DNA of 64,000 bases from Halalkalibacter akibai JCM 9157 (GTDB lineage: Bacteria > Bacillota > Bacilli > Bacillales > Bacillaceae_D). The stretch spans positions 62,001-126,000 of the forward strand of contig NZ_BAUV01000005.1 of the NCBI RefSeq assembly GCF_000513135.1, in the 5' to 3' direction. Of this stretch, positions 44,255-52,349 are shown piece by piece. Below the pieces are notes generated by a model. It ran no database searches. It saw only the letters and a program-made list of their open reading frames with translations, and was not told where the DNA came from. Numbering within the stretch: position 1 is the stretch's first letter; each line of letters starts with the position of its first letter. Made by a program: the position numbers and the translations under genes.

Positions 44255-45955
44255 CTAGTCAAAGAACAATTGTCTTGCATCTGAGCCATCTTTGTTAATA
44301 ACAAACCAACCAAGTTCAAAACTGGTGATGTGTTTTTGGTAAAAAACAAGATCATCAATCACATGAATGGATGAACCTTTCTCATCCATTTTAATTGAAT
44401 CAAGAGTGTTTAAGTCGAGTTTATATAACGCATAATTGTCAGAGACATTCGTAAAATAGATGCTGTCATCTGAAACATTAAATCCTTGTGATTCATCTGT
44501 TGTAAGCTTTTCAAAACCATAACCATCAGTAGGCGTGCGGTAAATCGTATTTCCATCATTAAGATTTTCATAATAAATGTAGCCGTCTTCTGCTTGGAAC
44601 ATACCAACAAGGTGATTCGTTAATAGATAGCTTGACTTATCTTTGGGGTCAAGGTCAGTTCTATATAATTGAAAATCATCTGTTAAGTAAAAAACATCAT
44701 CTTGATGAACCGTATAACGAAATAAATGATCTACTAGTGTAAAAGTAGTAGTAGTCGCACCAGAACGTTTCGCCTGAAATAACGAACGATTATTTGTACC
44801 GGCAAAATTTTTATAATAGATGATATTATCAATAACCCGTAAATCAATTGTATAAGTATGAAGAATCTTTTCCAGCCCTGATCCGTCTTTTTTCATTCGA
44901 TAAACATGAAAATCGTCTGTTGAATCATGGAAATAAATCCACTCATCAGTTACATTAATATCTGAGGCACTAACATCAGAAATTTTTTCTATTCCATTGT
45001 CAATGTCTGCTTTGTTTATCCGGTAAATGCCGTCGTTAGAAAAGTCGTCGGCAAAATAGATCCACTCACCATCTGTTGTAAAGTTAGCGCCGTTGAAATG
45101 ATTGCCATCCGAAATCCCCTTTGTTTCAGTAGGAACTTCTTCTGTTTCTAATTCTCTGTCAGCAAAAATATATTCCCCGTAAGACATTGCTTTATTAATA
45201 ATATTTTCAGGAATCTGAATCTCTTCAACTCTATTAGAAAAATCATATGTAACATGAAGTTGCTCCGTAAATGTTGTCTCATTTCCTACCAAATCGTCAC
45301 CAATATCCAGCAGAAGTTCAATAGACTCTGAAACGAGTATGGAGGATTGTTTATCAATTATGAATTCATAGGTAAGGTGATTTAAAATACCTTCTTGACG
45401 ATACACATAAAAGATCATTTCAACAAAAGGGTGGTCACTTACATGAAAAAAAGGGAAAATTGTTGAAGCTAATGTGTCCAATCCCTCTTGATAGTTTGTT
45501 AAAGCAAAATGATAATGGTCATCGTTTTCCGTGAAAGTGAAGGAGTCAACAAACTCATTAATAACCTTAAGCTGTTCATGTGGCGTTGGCGGAGTATGTT
45601 GAAAGGAGCTCTTAATCCATTCTTCCTCTTCTCCTGAAGTGCCTTTGTGGTAAATCGCATCTTCTGATAGGTACACTTCTGTTTCTACTAACTCACCATC
45701 ATCGTAATCACTTTTTAATGTTATATGCGCAGTACGTGGGTCATGTTGTACTTGCCCTTTGCTATTTATGGCAAGTGTTTGTCCATCACTTTCTTCGGCG
45801 TGAGATTCTAGTGTGAAGCCAAATTCTTCTTTACCGGTCATAGCTTCAATCGAGTTTTCCATCACTTCAGATGCAGTTAAATTTGAATGACTACAGCCAC
45901 TAATAATGAAACTGCTTATAAATATAAAAGTTAAATAATAACGAAAGTTTTTCAC
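44255..45955 (-). CDS. lipoprotein with LppX-like N-domain and DUF5050 beta-propeller-like repeats
   Basis: A 566-residue lipoprotein: signal peptide with lipobox SFIISGC (Cys 21), then a ~240-residue domain of the DUF6612/LppX type (ASEVMENSIEAMTGKEEFGFT). Six or so ~40-residue repeats of the pattern 'x-I-Y-[FY]-x(n)-Y-[RK]' follow (WIYFADD, WIYFHDS, IIYYKNF, VFYLTDD, YIYYENL, SIYFTNV), as in DUF5050. It would sit on the outer face of the membrane, probably as a binding or sensor protein. GTG 45955 follows GGGGG by about 7 bases; the TTG at 45967 includes that site. It converges with the DUF5412 gene 29 bases away. Confidence 0.82.
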   Translation of the reverse strand: MKNFRYYLTFIFISSFIISGCSHSNLTASEVMENSIEAMTGKEEFGFTLESHAEESDGQTLAINSKGQVQHDPRTAHITLKSDYDDGELVETEVYLSEDAIYHKGTSGEEEEWIKSSFQHTPPTPHEQLKVINEFVDSFTFTENDDHYHFALTNYQEGLDTLASTIFPFFHVSDHPFVEMIFYVYRQEGILNHLTYEFIIDKQSSILVSESIELLLDIGDDLVGNETTFTEQLHVTYDFSNRVEEIQIPENIINKAMSYGEYIFADRELETEEVPTETKGISDGNHFNGANFTTDGEWIYFADDFSNDGIYRINKADIDNGIEKISDVSASDINVTDEWIYFHDSTDDFHVYRMKKDGSGLEKILHTYTIDLRVIDNIIYYKNFAGTNNRSLFQAKRSGATTTTFTLVDHLFRYTVHQDDVFYLTDDFQLYRTDLDPKDKSSYLLTNHLVGMFQAEDGYIYYENLNDGNTIYRTPTDGYGFEKLTTDESQGFNVSDDSIYFTNVSDNYALYKLDLNTLDSIKMDEKGSSIHVIDDLVFYQKHITSFELGWFVINKDGSDARQLFFD

Positions 45956-46064
45956 ATATACCCCCAAAAATATTTTTCTATTATTAAGGGTAACTGGTTA
46001 TAGGATAGATTTCAATCAGTAATTCGTTTGTCAACTCTAGGCATAGAGAAGAACGTTAATCAAG

Positions 46065-46109
46065 AAAAAAGCGTTTCTACTCCTAAAAAGATTGGGAGAG
46101 AAACGCTTT
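46065..46109 (-). terminator. terminator of the gpx-ohrR operon
   Basis: AAAGCGTTTCT (46068-46078) pairs with AGAAACGCTTT (46099-46109). On the minus strand it is followed by TTTTTTC. Confidence 0.82.
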
Positions 46110-46119
46110 ACGCGTGCGA

Positions 46120-46581
46120 TTAATTTTTACTCAAAGACTCATTCTGTTGCTTTAATTTCTTATGAAGAAGGTTTAATTGATTCATTAATTTTTCGTATTC
46201 TTCATATTCGATGTTACATGAATTAACCTCGGTAGCAATCTTTTCTAAAATAGCTGATTTTTCTTCTAATGCTTTTGATTGAAGGAAAATAGAAACTCTA
46301 CGTTCATCAACGGTAGAACGCTCTTTTTTCACCCAGCCATTGGCTTCCATCCTTTTAATCATGGGCGTTAAGGTTCCTGTACCTAGATTTATACGCTCGC
46401 CCAATTCCTTGACGGTCAAGCCGTTTTTCTCCCAAAGTGCTAATAAGGCTAAATATTGAGGATAGGTGAGGCCAAAGGAGTGAAGTACTTTCGAATATAG
46501 TTTATTAAATTGACTACTTGTTTCGTAAATTGAAAAACAGAGTTGATTTTCTAAAGTGAAAAAGTCATCCAAAGTGCTCAT
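46120..46581 (-). CDS. ohrR: organic-hydroperoxide-sensing MarR-family repressor
   Basis: A 153-residue MarR-family regulator with the OhrR hallmark LENQLCFSIY, in which C15 is the peroxide-reactive cysteine. The winged helix spans the segments LTVKELGERINLGTGTLTPMIKRM and VDERRVSIFL. Only one Cys-sensing site of the 1-Cys type is evident, though a second cysteine (NSCNIEYEE) lies near the C-terminus. Oxidation of C15 releases DNA. It lies downstream of gpx in a two-gene unit, and its operators are seen between gpx and ohr. Confidence 0.93.
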   Translation of the reverse strand: MSTLDDFFTLENQLCFSIYETSSQFNKLYSKVLHSFGLTYPQYLALLALWEKNGLTVKELGERINLGTGTLTPMIKRMEANGWVKKERSTVDERRVSIFLQSKALEEKSAILEKIATEVNSCNIEYEEYEKLMNQLNLLHKKLKQQNESLSKN

Positions 46582-46587
46582 CCTTTT

Positions 46588-47070
46588 TTACAGTGATAAT
46601 TGTTTTTTGATTTCATTCTCTATTTTACTCGGTTCGGTAGTTGGTGCATAGCGTTCTACAACTTTTCCATTTTTATCGACTAGAAATTTTGTGAAGTTCC
46701 ACTTTATATTTTTTGAAAGGACACCCTTTTTCTGAGCTTTGAGATAGGTGAATAGTGGGTCTTCATTTTCTCCATTTACATCTATTTTTGCAAAAATCGG
46801 AAAGGTTACTCCATAATTTAACTGACAAAATTGAGTGGTTTCATCAATATCATCGAATTCTTGTTTATTAAATTGATTACAAGGAAATCCGAGAATTTCT
46901 AATCCCTCATCCTTGTATTTATCATAAAGTTCCTGCAAATCTTTAAATTGGTTAGACAATCCACATTTACTTGCAGTATTTACAATGAGTAACGGTTTGC
47001 CTTCAAACTCCTTTAGTAATTTGTCCTCACCATTGGTTTTCTTTACAACAAAGTCATATACAGTTTTCAT
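46588..47070 (-). CDS. glutathione peroxidase-family thiol peroxidase
   Basis: A 160-residue thioredoxin-fold peroxidase of the BsaA/GpO type. The peroxidatic C36 is in NTASKCGLSNQ, and LGFPCNQF (with the catalytic Gln) and WNFTKFLV (with Trp/Asn) complete the tetrad. Cys replaces selenocysteine, and such bacterial enzymes usually take electrons from thioredoxin. It is six bases upstream of ohrR and divergent from ohr, so the three form one organic-peroxide response unit controlled from the shared 200-base region. Confidence 0.92.
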   Translation of the reverse strand: MKTVYDFVVKKTNGEDKLLKEFEGKPLLIVNTASKCGLSNQFKDLQELYDKYKDEGLEILGFPCNQFNKQEFDDIDETTQFCQLNYGVTFPIFAKIDVNGENEDPLFTYLKAQKKGVLSKNIKWNFTKFLVDKNGKVVERYAPTTEPSKIENEIKKQLSL

Positions 47071-47129
47071 GACGGTATCCCCCTATCAAATTATAAAAGT
47101 TTAAATTCCGGAAATATTAATCGTTTATG

Positions 47130-47152
47130 ATTTAATCGTATACGATTTAAAT
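47130..47152. promoter_or_regulatory. probable OhrR operator, gpx side
   Basis: AATCGTA next to TACGATT forms a perfect 14-bp inverted repeat with AT-rich flanks (centre 47140/47141). It resembles the ohrA operator of B. subtilis and lies 60 bases upstream of gpx. Confidence 0.75.
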
Positions 47153-47196
47153 AGGTTTTTCAAGGTTAAATTAAAGTAATTGAAGAGGAGAAAAAA

Positions 47197-47245
47197 TTGA
47201 CAGCGAAAATTATATCGCTTAAGATTAAGACGTGCACGATTTAAT
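47197..47245 (+). promoter_or_regulatory. ohr promoter with overlapping OhrR operator
   Basis: TTGACA (47197-47202), a 17-base spacer and TAAGAT (47220-47225) make a good sigma-A promoter. The palindrome CGTGCACG (47231-47238), with half-site flanks AAGA and ATTTA, covers the likely transcription start, an ideal place for repression. Confidence 0.75.
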
Positions 47246-47274
47246 TTTAATTTTGCAAAAAAGGGGAATGTAAA

Positions 47275-47694
47275 ATGACAGTATTATACAAAGCAAGTGC
47301 AACTGCAGTGGGTGGTAGACAGGGGAGAGTCGTTTCTTCAGACAATGTGCTAGATTTAGATTTGAAAACGCCAAAGGAGCTAGGTGGACCAGGCGGATAT
47401 GGAACAAACCCTGAACAATTATTTGCAGCTGGTTACTCGGCTTGTTTTGATTCAGCTTTAAATCTTATCATTCGTACCCAAAAGGTAAAAGGTGTGACAG
47501 CAACTGCCGTAACAGCTACTGTTTCAATTTTGAAAGGTGCAGACAATGGTTTTAAACTTGCAGTTGAGCTTGAAGTGGAAATAGAGGGGGCAACAAAAGA
47601 AGTTGCTTATCAACTTGTGGAAGCAGCTCATCAAGTATGTCCATACTCAAATGCAACTAGAGGGAATATTGAAGTGAGTTTTAAAATTGTATAA
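47275..47694 (+). CDS. ohr: organic hydroperoxide resistance protein Ohr
   Basis: A 139-residue OsmC/Ohr-family thiol peroxidase. The catalytic pair is C57 (GYSACFDSAL) and C122 (VCPYSNA), and R18 (GRQGRV) is the conserved arginine. It reduces organic hydroperoxides using lipoylated partner proteins. AAAGGGGAATG precedes the ATG at about 7 bases. It is divergent from gpx-ohrR and has an OhrR operator at its promoter. Confidence 0.95.
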   Translation: MTVLYKASATAVGGRQGRVVSSDNVLDLDLKTPKELGGPGGYGTNPEQLFAAGYSACFDSALNLIIRTQKVKGVTATAVTATVSILKGADNGFKLAVELEVEIEGATKEVAYQLVEAAHQVCPYSNATRGNIEVSFKIV

Positions 47695-47699
47695 GATTA

Positions 47700-47922
47700 T
47701 AAGTGAGTTTACGATATCTAATGAGCGGACAAGAGAGCTCTTATTTACTTAAGATAGGGTGATTTTATGCTGCAAGAGGACTGTAGAGCCTTTATTTAGC
47801 TGACCGGGTGTGAAATGGATGATATTTATAGAAGATAAGGCCCTGTGTGTCCGTGAACATACTAAAAAGTGTTTTTTCTTCCTATATAAGGCCCCTAGTG
47901 TCCGATAGCTAACCTTTTATTA
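47700..47922. repeat. cluster of inverted short repeats (GCGGAC.../...GTCCG units)
   Basis: This gene-free stretch holds two forward units (GAGCGGACAAGAGAGC then TCTTATTTA; AGAGGACTGTAGAGCC then TTTATTTA). Two inverted relatives follow (GATAAGGCCCTGTGTGTCC and TATATAAGGCCCCTAGTGTCC). They could fold into a large cruciform. Similar decayed units lie at 24.7-24.9 kb. Confidence 0.6.
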
Positions 47923-47924
47923 AC

Positions 47925-47966
47925 AAAAAACTCTGATTGAACAATATAGTTCAATCAGAGTTTTTT
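47925..47966. terminator. strong bidirectional hairpin
   Basis: AAAAAACTCTGATTGAAC pairs perfectly with GTTCAATCAGAGTTTTTT around a 6-base loop. It may end the ohr transcript and also the minus-strand tRNA-Gln transcript. Confidence 0.88.
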
Positions 47967-48055
47967 GTTTGGTTTAATTACCAGGCGGGGTTTTCTTGAG
48001 TTGTATATCTTCTATATAAAATTGCCTGCGTATGCTTTTGATAAACATGTAAAAG

Positions 48056-48127
48056 CTGGGCTAGCAGGATTCGAACCTACGCATGACGGAGTCAAAGTCC
48101 GTTGCCTTACCGCTTGGCTATAGCCCA
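48056..48127 (-). tRNA. tRNA-Gln (anticodon TTG), copy 1
   Basis: A 72-nt cloverleaf. The acceptor stem TGGGCTA pairs with TAGCCCA, the anticodon stem-loop is CGGACTTTGACTCCG with TTG in place, and the T-loop is GGTTCGAATCC. CCA is not encoded. The upstream flank has CATAAT about 13 bases before the 5' end and a further conserved ATGCATAAT, shared with copies 2 and 3 and probably the promoter. Confidence 0.95.
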
Positions 48128-48196
48128 AGAATATTTTTATTATGCCTGCTATTGAATAAATTATGCATATAGAATTTAATGTTGAGACAAGAATTT

Positions 48197-48230
48197 AGCA
48201 CTTTAAAGCACCGGGGGTCAGACCCCTTTT
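48197..48230 (+). repeat. GC-rich palindrome half-copy E
   Basis: Loop and right arm only (ACTTTAAAG then CGGGGGTCAGACCCC and TTTTT). It lies upstream of tRNA-Gln copy 1 at the same relative place as copy F relative to tRNA-Gln copy 2. Confidence 0.8.
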
Positions 48231-48359
48231 TAAGACCGCTTCTTATGCTTAAAATAGCTTCAATTGGAAATAATCTTAATTGTATCTTATCATGAAAGAT
48301 ATATGTTTAATAAGGTAGGAACAAGAATTATATAGGCAATGATGGCGGGGAGTAGAATA

Positions 48360-49295
48360 GTGAAAAGATTAACTGTAGCAGATTTGGTAGATAAGTTTTC
48401 ATTGAAAGTATTAACTGGCGAGGATCAGTTACATAAAACGATTACTCAATCACGAGCGCATCGTCCTGGTTTGGAGTTTGTCGGACATTTTGATTTTTTT
48501 CCGACAGAACGAGTTCAAATATTAGGTAGAAAAGAAATAAATTATTTACATAAGTTGACGAATGACGAACGTAGTGTTCGAATTGGAAATATTGTTCATT
48601 ATCATCCACCATGTTTCATTGTAACAGCTGGTGAAGAAGGGCTTACGTATCTAACCCATTATTGTAAAGAAGAGGGGATCCCTTTATTAGTAGCAAACAC
48701 AGTAGAGACAACATCAGAATTTGTCATTATGTTGGATGCTTTTCTATTAAAAAATCTCGCACCAGAAATATCAATACATGGGGTTTGTCTGAATGTGTTT
48801 GGAGTTGGAATTTTGCTTCGTGGCCAATCTGGTGTTGGGAAAAGTGAAATTGCTCATACTTTAATAGGTCGTGGACATCGCCTAGTGTCTGATGATCTCG
48901 TCGTTTTAAAGAAGCTGAGCCCACGAACTTTACTAGGTACCCATGATGAAAAGACAAAGGAATTTTTGGCACTTCGTAGCATTGGTTTATTAAATGTCGT
49001 TCGTATGTATGGACGAAAAGTATTTCAAGACGAAACAAGAATCTCATTAGACATTCATTTAACGAAGTGGCAAAAAGATGCATTAAATAATGAACTTGAA
49101 CACGAACCCTCTTTTACCGAATACATGGGTGTAAAAGTTCCTTCTATTGAAATTCAACTTCAGCCTGGACGTGATGTAGCAGGTTTGATTGAAGCAGCGG
49201 CGAACAACTGGTATTTGAGACAATCAGGATATAGCGCTGCTGAGGAATTCATGAGAAGAATCGAGGCGGATTTTGCCCGTAATGAAAATGAATGA
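48360..49295 (+). CDS. HPr kinase/phosphorylase-like protein (divergent paralogue)
   Basis: A 311-residue protein, nearly the same length as canonical HprK. The N-terminal domain is weakly similar (RPGLEFVGHF, TERVQILGRKE). The catalytic half keeps H140 (SIHGV), the P-loop GQSGVGKSE (155-163) and HRLVSDD. The signature region reads VPSIEIQLQPGRDVAGLIEAAA instead of VPVRPGRNLAVIIEVAA in B. subtilis, so it is clearly divergent. It may phosphorylate HPr, Crh or another protein. No lgt or ppaX follows, unlike the standard hprK operon. GTG 48360 has GGGGAG 7 bases upstream; ATG 48339 does not. It is flanked by identical tRNA-Gln genes. Confidence 0.82.
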   Translation: MKRLTVADLVDKFSLKVLTGEDQLHKTITQSRAHRPGLEFVGHFDFFPTERVQILGRKEINYLHKLTNDERSVRIGNIVHYHPPCFIVTAGEEGLTYLTHYCKEEGIPLLVANTVETTSEFVIMLDAFLLKNLAPEISIHGVCLNVFGVGILLRGQSGVGKSEIAHTLIGRGHRLVSDDLVVLKKLSPRTLLGTHDEKTKEFLALRSIGLLNVVRMYGRKVFQDETRISLDIHLTKWQKDALNNELEHEPSFTEYMGVKVPSIEIQLQPGRDVAGLIEAAANNWYLRQSGYSAAEEFMRRIEADFARNENE

Positions 49296-49343
49296 ATTGC
49301 GCCAGAGGGACGGACATTAGAATAAAGTTGTCTAGACAAGAAG

Positions 49344-49382
49344 AAGAGAGCACTCCTGTTAACTCAGGGATGCTCTCTTTTC
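49344..49382. terminator. terminator after the HprK-like gene
   Basis: AGAGAGCACTCCTG pairs with CAGGGATGCTCTCT, followed by TTTTCC. It lies between the convergent HprK-like gene and tRNA-Gln copy 2 and may serve both. Confidence 0.82.
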
Positions 49383-49395
49383 CACTAGTTCTTAA

Positions 49396-49467
49396 CTGGG
49401 CTAGCAGGATTCGAACCTACGCATGACGGAGTCAAAGTCCGTTGCCTTACCGCTTGGCTATAGCCCA
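49396..49467 (-). tRNA. tRNA-Gln (anticodon TTG), copy 2
   Basis: Identical over all 72 bases to copy 1, with the same conserved upstream elements (CATAATAAAAATATT and ATGCATAAT). CCA not encoded. Confidence 0.95.
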
Positions 49468-49527
49468 TCAATATTTTTATTATGGCTGCTTTTAAATAAA
49501 TTATGCATGGTTTTCGCACATGAATTT

Positions 49528-49557
49528 AGCGCTTTAACGCGTCGGGGGTCAGGCACC
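49528..49557 (+). repeat. GC-rich palindrome half-copy F
   Basis: Loop and right arm (GCGCTTTAACGC then CGGGGGTCAGGCACC). The left arm is missing and there is no T-run. It ends 6 bases before the TetR gene's stop codon. Confidence 0.8.
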
Positions 49558-49563
49558 TAATTA

Positions 49564-50133
49564 TTACCCCTGAAAAGGCGACAGTCCTCGGTCCGCAAGC
49601 GTAATAATCAATTCAGCTATCTCTTTCGGTGATTCTTGTAATCCGTTTTTCAGCCAATGTTGAATCACATGAATACTGCCGTTTACAATGAACAAACTTA
49701 AATATTCAGCGTTAAACGAAAGATTATTCCTGTCTGTAATTAAAAAGTTTATCAAATGTCGATGGGCTAGCATCATGACTTTCTTTTGGAACTCAGGGTT
49801 GCCATGTTCGCTGAATAAGGTTTGCGAGCTTTCATTATTTTTTACTAGATACTCCAACAAGGTTTCTGTCATTTGAATGGCTTCTTCATTTTTTGTGTAG
49901 TTAAAGGAGGACAAGGTTTGGTTGAGGTCTTCAATGATGCCATCCTCGATCTGGTTAAGAAGGTCATATAAATCTGTGTAATGAGAATAGAATGTTGAGC
50001 GATTAATATCTGCTAATTCGCACACTTCTTTAATGGTAATCTTCGTTACTGGTTTTTCTTGCATAAGTTTCATGAAACTATCTTTTAGAGCAAGCCGTGT
50101 ATATTTAATTCGTCTGTCTATTTTGGAACTCAT
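49564..50133 (-). CDS. TetR/AcrR-family regulator
   Basis: A 189-residue regulator. The N-terminal helix-turn-helix spans ITIKEVCELADINRSTFYSHY (residues 32-52, given here as the key block), and the C-terminal domain resembles the TetR_C_8 (DhaS-like) type (GSIHVIQHWLKNGLQESPKEIA). It is divergent from a two-gene MMPL/YhgE-like export locus. Half-sites TTTGTTAC and GTAACAAA occur in the shared 156-base region, so it most likely represses that locus in response to a small hydrophobic ligand. Confidence 0.9.
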   Translation of the reverse strand: MSSKIDRRIKYTRLALKDSFMKLMQEKPVTKITIKEVCELADINRSTFYSHYTDLYDLLNQIEDGIIEDLNQTLSSFNYTKNEEAIQMTETLLEYLVKNNESSQTLFSEHGNPEFQKKVMMLAHRHLINFLITDRNNLSFNAEYLSLFIVNGSIHVIQHWLKNGLQESPKEIAELIITLADRGLSPFQG

Positions 50134-50158
50134 GTAAAATCACCTCTATTTTTGACGA

Positions 50159-50208
50159 TTTGTTACAAAACCATCACATCGTATGCTAAGTGTTGGATAT
50201 GTAACAAA
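50159..50208. promoter_or_regulatory. inverted half-sites, candidate TetR-family operator
   Basis: TTTGTTAC (50159-50166) and GTAACAAA (50201-50208) are exact inverted copies, 34 bases apart, between the TetR gene and the MMPL gene. Confidence 0.5.
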
Positions 50209-50289
50209 AGATATTGAACTGTTTGTTGATTATCCTACACTGTGTCATTATACTTAGACATTAGTTATGATTCAAGGAGTTGTTCAGTC

Positions 50290-52347
50290 ATGCTAGACAT
50301 CGCTTCAAAAATAATGAAATATAAAAAGTCAATTGTAGTTGTTTTTATGCTTTTAACTGTAGTTAGTGCAATTGCCCAGTTTTTTGTATCGGTTAACTAC
50401 AATATGAGTGAATATATGCCAGAGAATACCCCATCGACCAAAGCGGTTGAGGTGATGGAAGAAGAATTTGCTATCCCTCTATCGAATGCACAAGTGATGA
50501 TTCGGAATGTGTCTGTACAAGAGGCGCTTGTGTATAAAGAAATGCTCGAGGAGCTAGACGGCGTAACAGACGTGGTCTGGCTCGATCAAGTGTTAGATTT
50601 GAAAACTCCTTTAGAGATGGCAGAAAAAGAGTTAGTTGAGAGTTACTATAAGGACAATAATGCCCTCTTTTCGTTGACCGTACGAGAAGGGGATGAAGTA
50701 GCGATTACAGGAGCTATTTATGAACTGATCGGTGAGGAAAATGCACTGACAGGAGAAGCAGCCGATACAGCTGTTGCGCAAAGTATGGCTGCCAATGAAG
50801 CCATATATGCAGCTTTGTTATTAGTTCCGCTTATTATCATTATTCTAGTGATTTCTACGACTTCATGGGTTGAACCGCTATTTTTCCTTACAGCTATTGG
50901 AGTATCTGTTCTCATTAATTTAGGGACGAATATTTTTATTGGCGAGATTTCTTTCGTAACGCAATCGGTTAGTCCTATTTTACAACTAGCGGTTTCGTTA
51001 GATTATGCGGTTTTCTTACTTCATAGTTTTGCCCACTACCGAGATAAAACGGCAAGTCCAGAAGAGGCGATGCAACTTGCGATCAAAAAATCGTTTCCTG
51101 CAATTGCAGCAAGTGCAGCAACGACTTTCTTCGGTTTCTTAGCACTTACGTTCATGCAGTTTGAAATTGGAGCTGATTTAGGAGTTAACTTAGTAAAAGG
51201 GATTGTCCTAAGTTTTATAAGTGTAATGGTGTTTTTACCAGCCTTAACGGTATTGTTTTATAAATGGATTGATAAAACACAGCACAAGCCTTTCGTGCCA
51301 AACACTTTTCCTATTGGTAAAGGTGTGATGAAAGTACGAATCATTAGCATACTCGTTGTGTTAGTTTTGCTCGTACCTATTTTCTTAGCTCAACAAGAAA
51401 CCGAATTTATATACGGAAGTGGGGAGCACCCAGAGGCAACCCGTCTTGGCACTGACATTATTGCGATGGATGAGGTATTCGGTAAAACAAATCCAATTGT
51501 TTTACTTGTTCCAAAAGGGGATGTCGCTCGCGAAGTTAGAATGGAACAAGATTTAGAAGAAGTTCAGCACGTCACAAATGTTATTTCTTATAATCAAGCG
51601 GTTAGTCCGGCGATTCCACCAGAATATTTGGATCCGTCAATTACAGAGCAGTTTCATTCGGAGAATTACAGTCAAATCATCCTTTATACAGAGACAGATA
51701 ACGAAGGAGATGTTGCCTTCCAAGTCGTTGAAACGGTTCGTGAAATAGCCGCATCTTATTACGGTGAAGAAGCACTGGCGCTCGGCGAAAGTGTCGCCTT
51801 GTATGATATGAAGACGACGATTACAAGAGATAATGTAGTCGTGAACATTTTAACCATTGTAGCTATTGGAATGGTATTGGTTTTTACATTTAAATCAATT
51901 TCTCTTCCAGTTATTTTACTATTAACGATCCAAGCAGCCGTATGGATCAATTTATCTATGCCTTATTTTACAGACACACCATTAGTCTTTGTTGGATATT
52001 TGGTCGTCAGTACCGTTCAGCTTGCAGCAACAGTCGATTATGCGATCCTTTTAAGCGAAGATTATTTGGAGAATCGCAAAGAAATGCCTGCCAAGCAAGC
52101 GATTATGAAAACTTTAAATGAGAAGACATTCTCGATTTCAATATCAGCAGCCATTTTATCGTGTGTCGGCTTTATTTTATGGATCACGTCTAGTAATCCG
52201 ATTGTTGCATCAATTGGATTACTACTTGGAAGAGGGGCGTTACTCGCCTTTATCATGGTTCTATTCTTCCTGCCAGCAGTGCTTTTTGTGTTCGATAAAG
52301 TAATTGGAAAAACAACGGTAAAAGCAAACTTCTTTAGGGAGGACTAA
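50290..52347 (+). CDS. MMPL/RND-family membrane transporter
   Basis: A 685-residue protein with the RND-type duplicated layout: one helix, a large outer loop, five helices, then the same again (about 12 helices). QSVSPILQLAVSLDYAVFLLHSF in the first half, and VSTVQLAATVDYAILLSEDYL in the second, are the MMPL signature helices with the Asp-Tyr pair. Such proteins export lipids, siderophores or drugs using the proton gradient. ATG 50290 follows AAGGAGTTG; an in-frame GTG at 50242 has no site. It is followed after 2 bases by a YhgE-like partner and is divergent from the TetR gene. Confidence 0.9.
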   Translation: MLDIASKIMKYKKSIVVVFMLLTVVSAIAQFFVSVNYNMSEYMPENTPSTKAVEVMEEEFAIPLSNAQVMIRNVSVQEALVYKEMLEELDGVTDVVWLDQVLDLKTPLEMAEKELVESYYKDNNALFSLTVREGDEVAITGAIYELIGEENALTGEAADTAVAQSMAANEAIYAALLLVPLIIIILVISTTSWVEPLFFLTAIGVSVLINLGTNIFIGEISFVTQSVSPILQLAVSLDYAVFLLHSFAHYRDKTASPEEAMQLAIKKSFPAIAASAATTFFGFLALTFMQFEIGADLGVNLVKGIVLSFISVMVFLPALTVLFYKWIDKTQHKPFVPNTFPIGKGVMKVRIISILVVLVLLVPIFLAQQETEFIYGSGEHPEATRLGTDIIAMDEVFGKTNPIVLLVPKGDVAREVRMEQDLEEVQHVTNVISYNQAVSPAIPPEYLDPSITEQFHSENYSQIILYTETDNEGDVAFQVVETVREIAASYYGEEALALGESVALYDMKTTITRDNVVVNILTIVAIGMVLVFTFKSISLPVILLLTIQAAVWINLSMPYFTDTPLVFVGYLVVSTVQLAATVDYAILLSEDYLENRKEMPAKQAIMKTLNEKTFSISISAAILSCVGFILWITSSNPIVASIGLLLGRGALLAFIMVLFFLPAVLFVFDKVIGKTTVKANFFRED

Positions 52348-52349
52348 CA

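Noticed and set aside
48056-49467. Prophage or integrative element with tRNA attachment sites
   Set aside because: The repeats are full tRNA genes with their promoters, the enclosed DNA is one gene, and there is no integrase.
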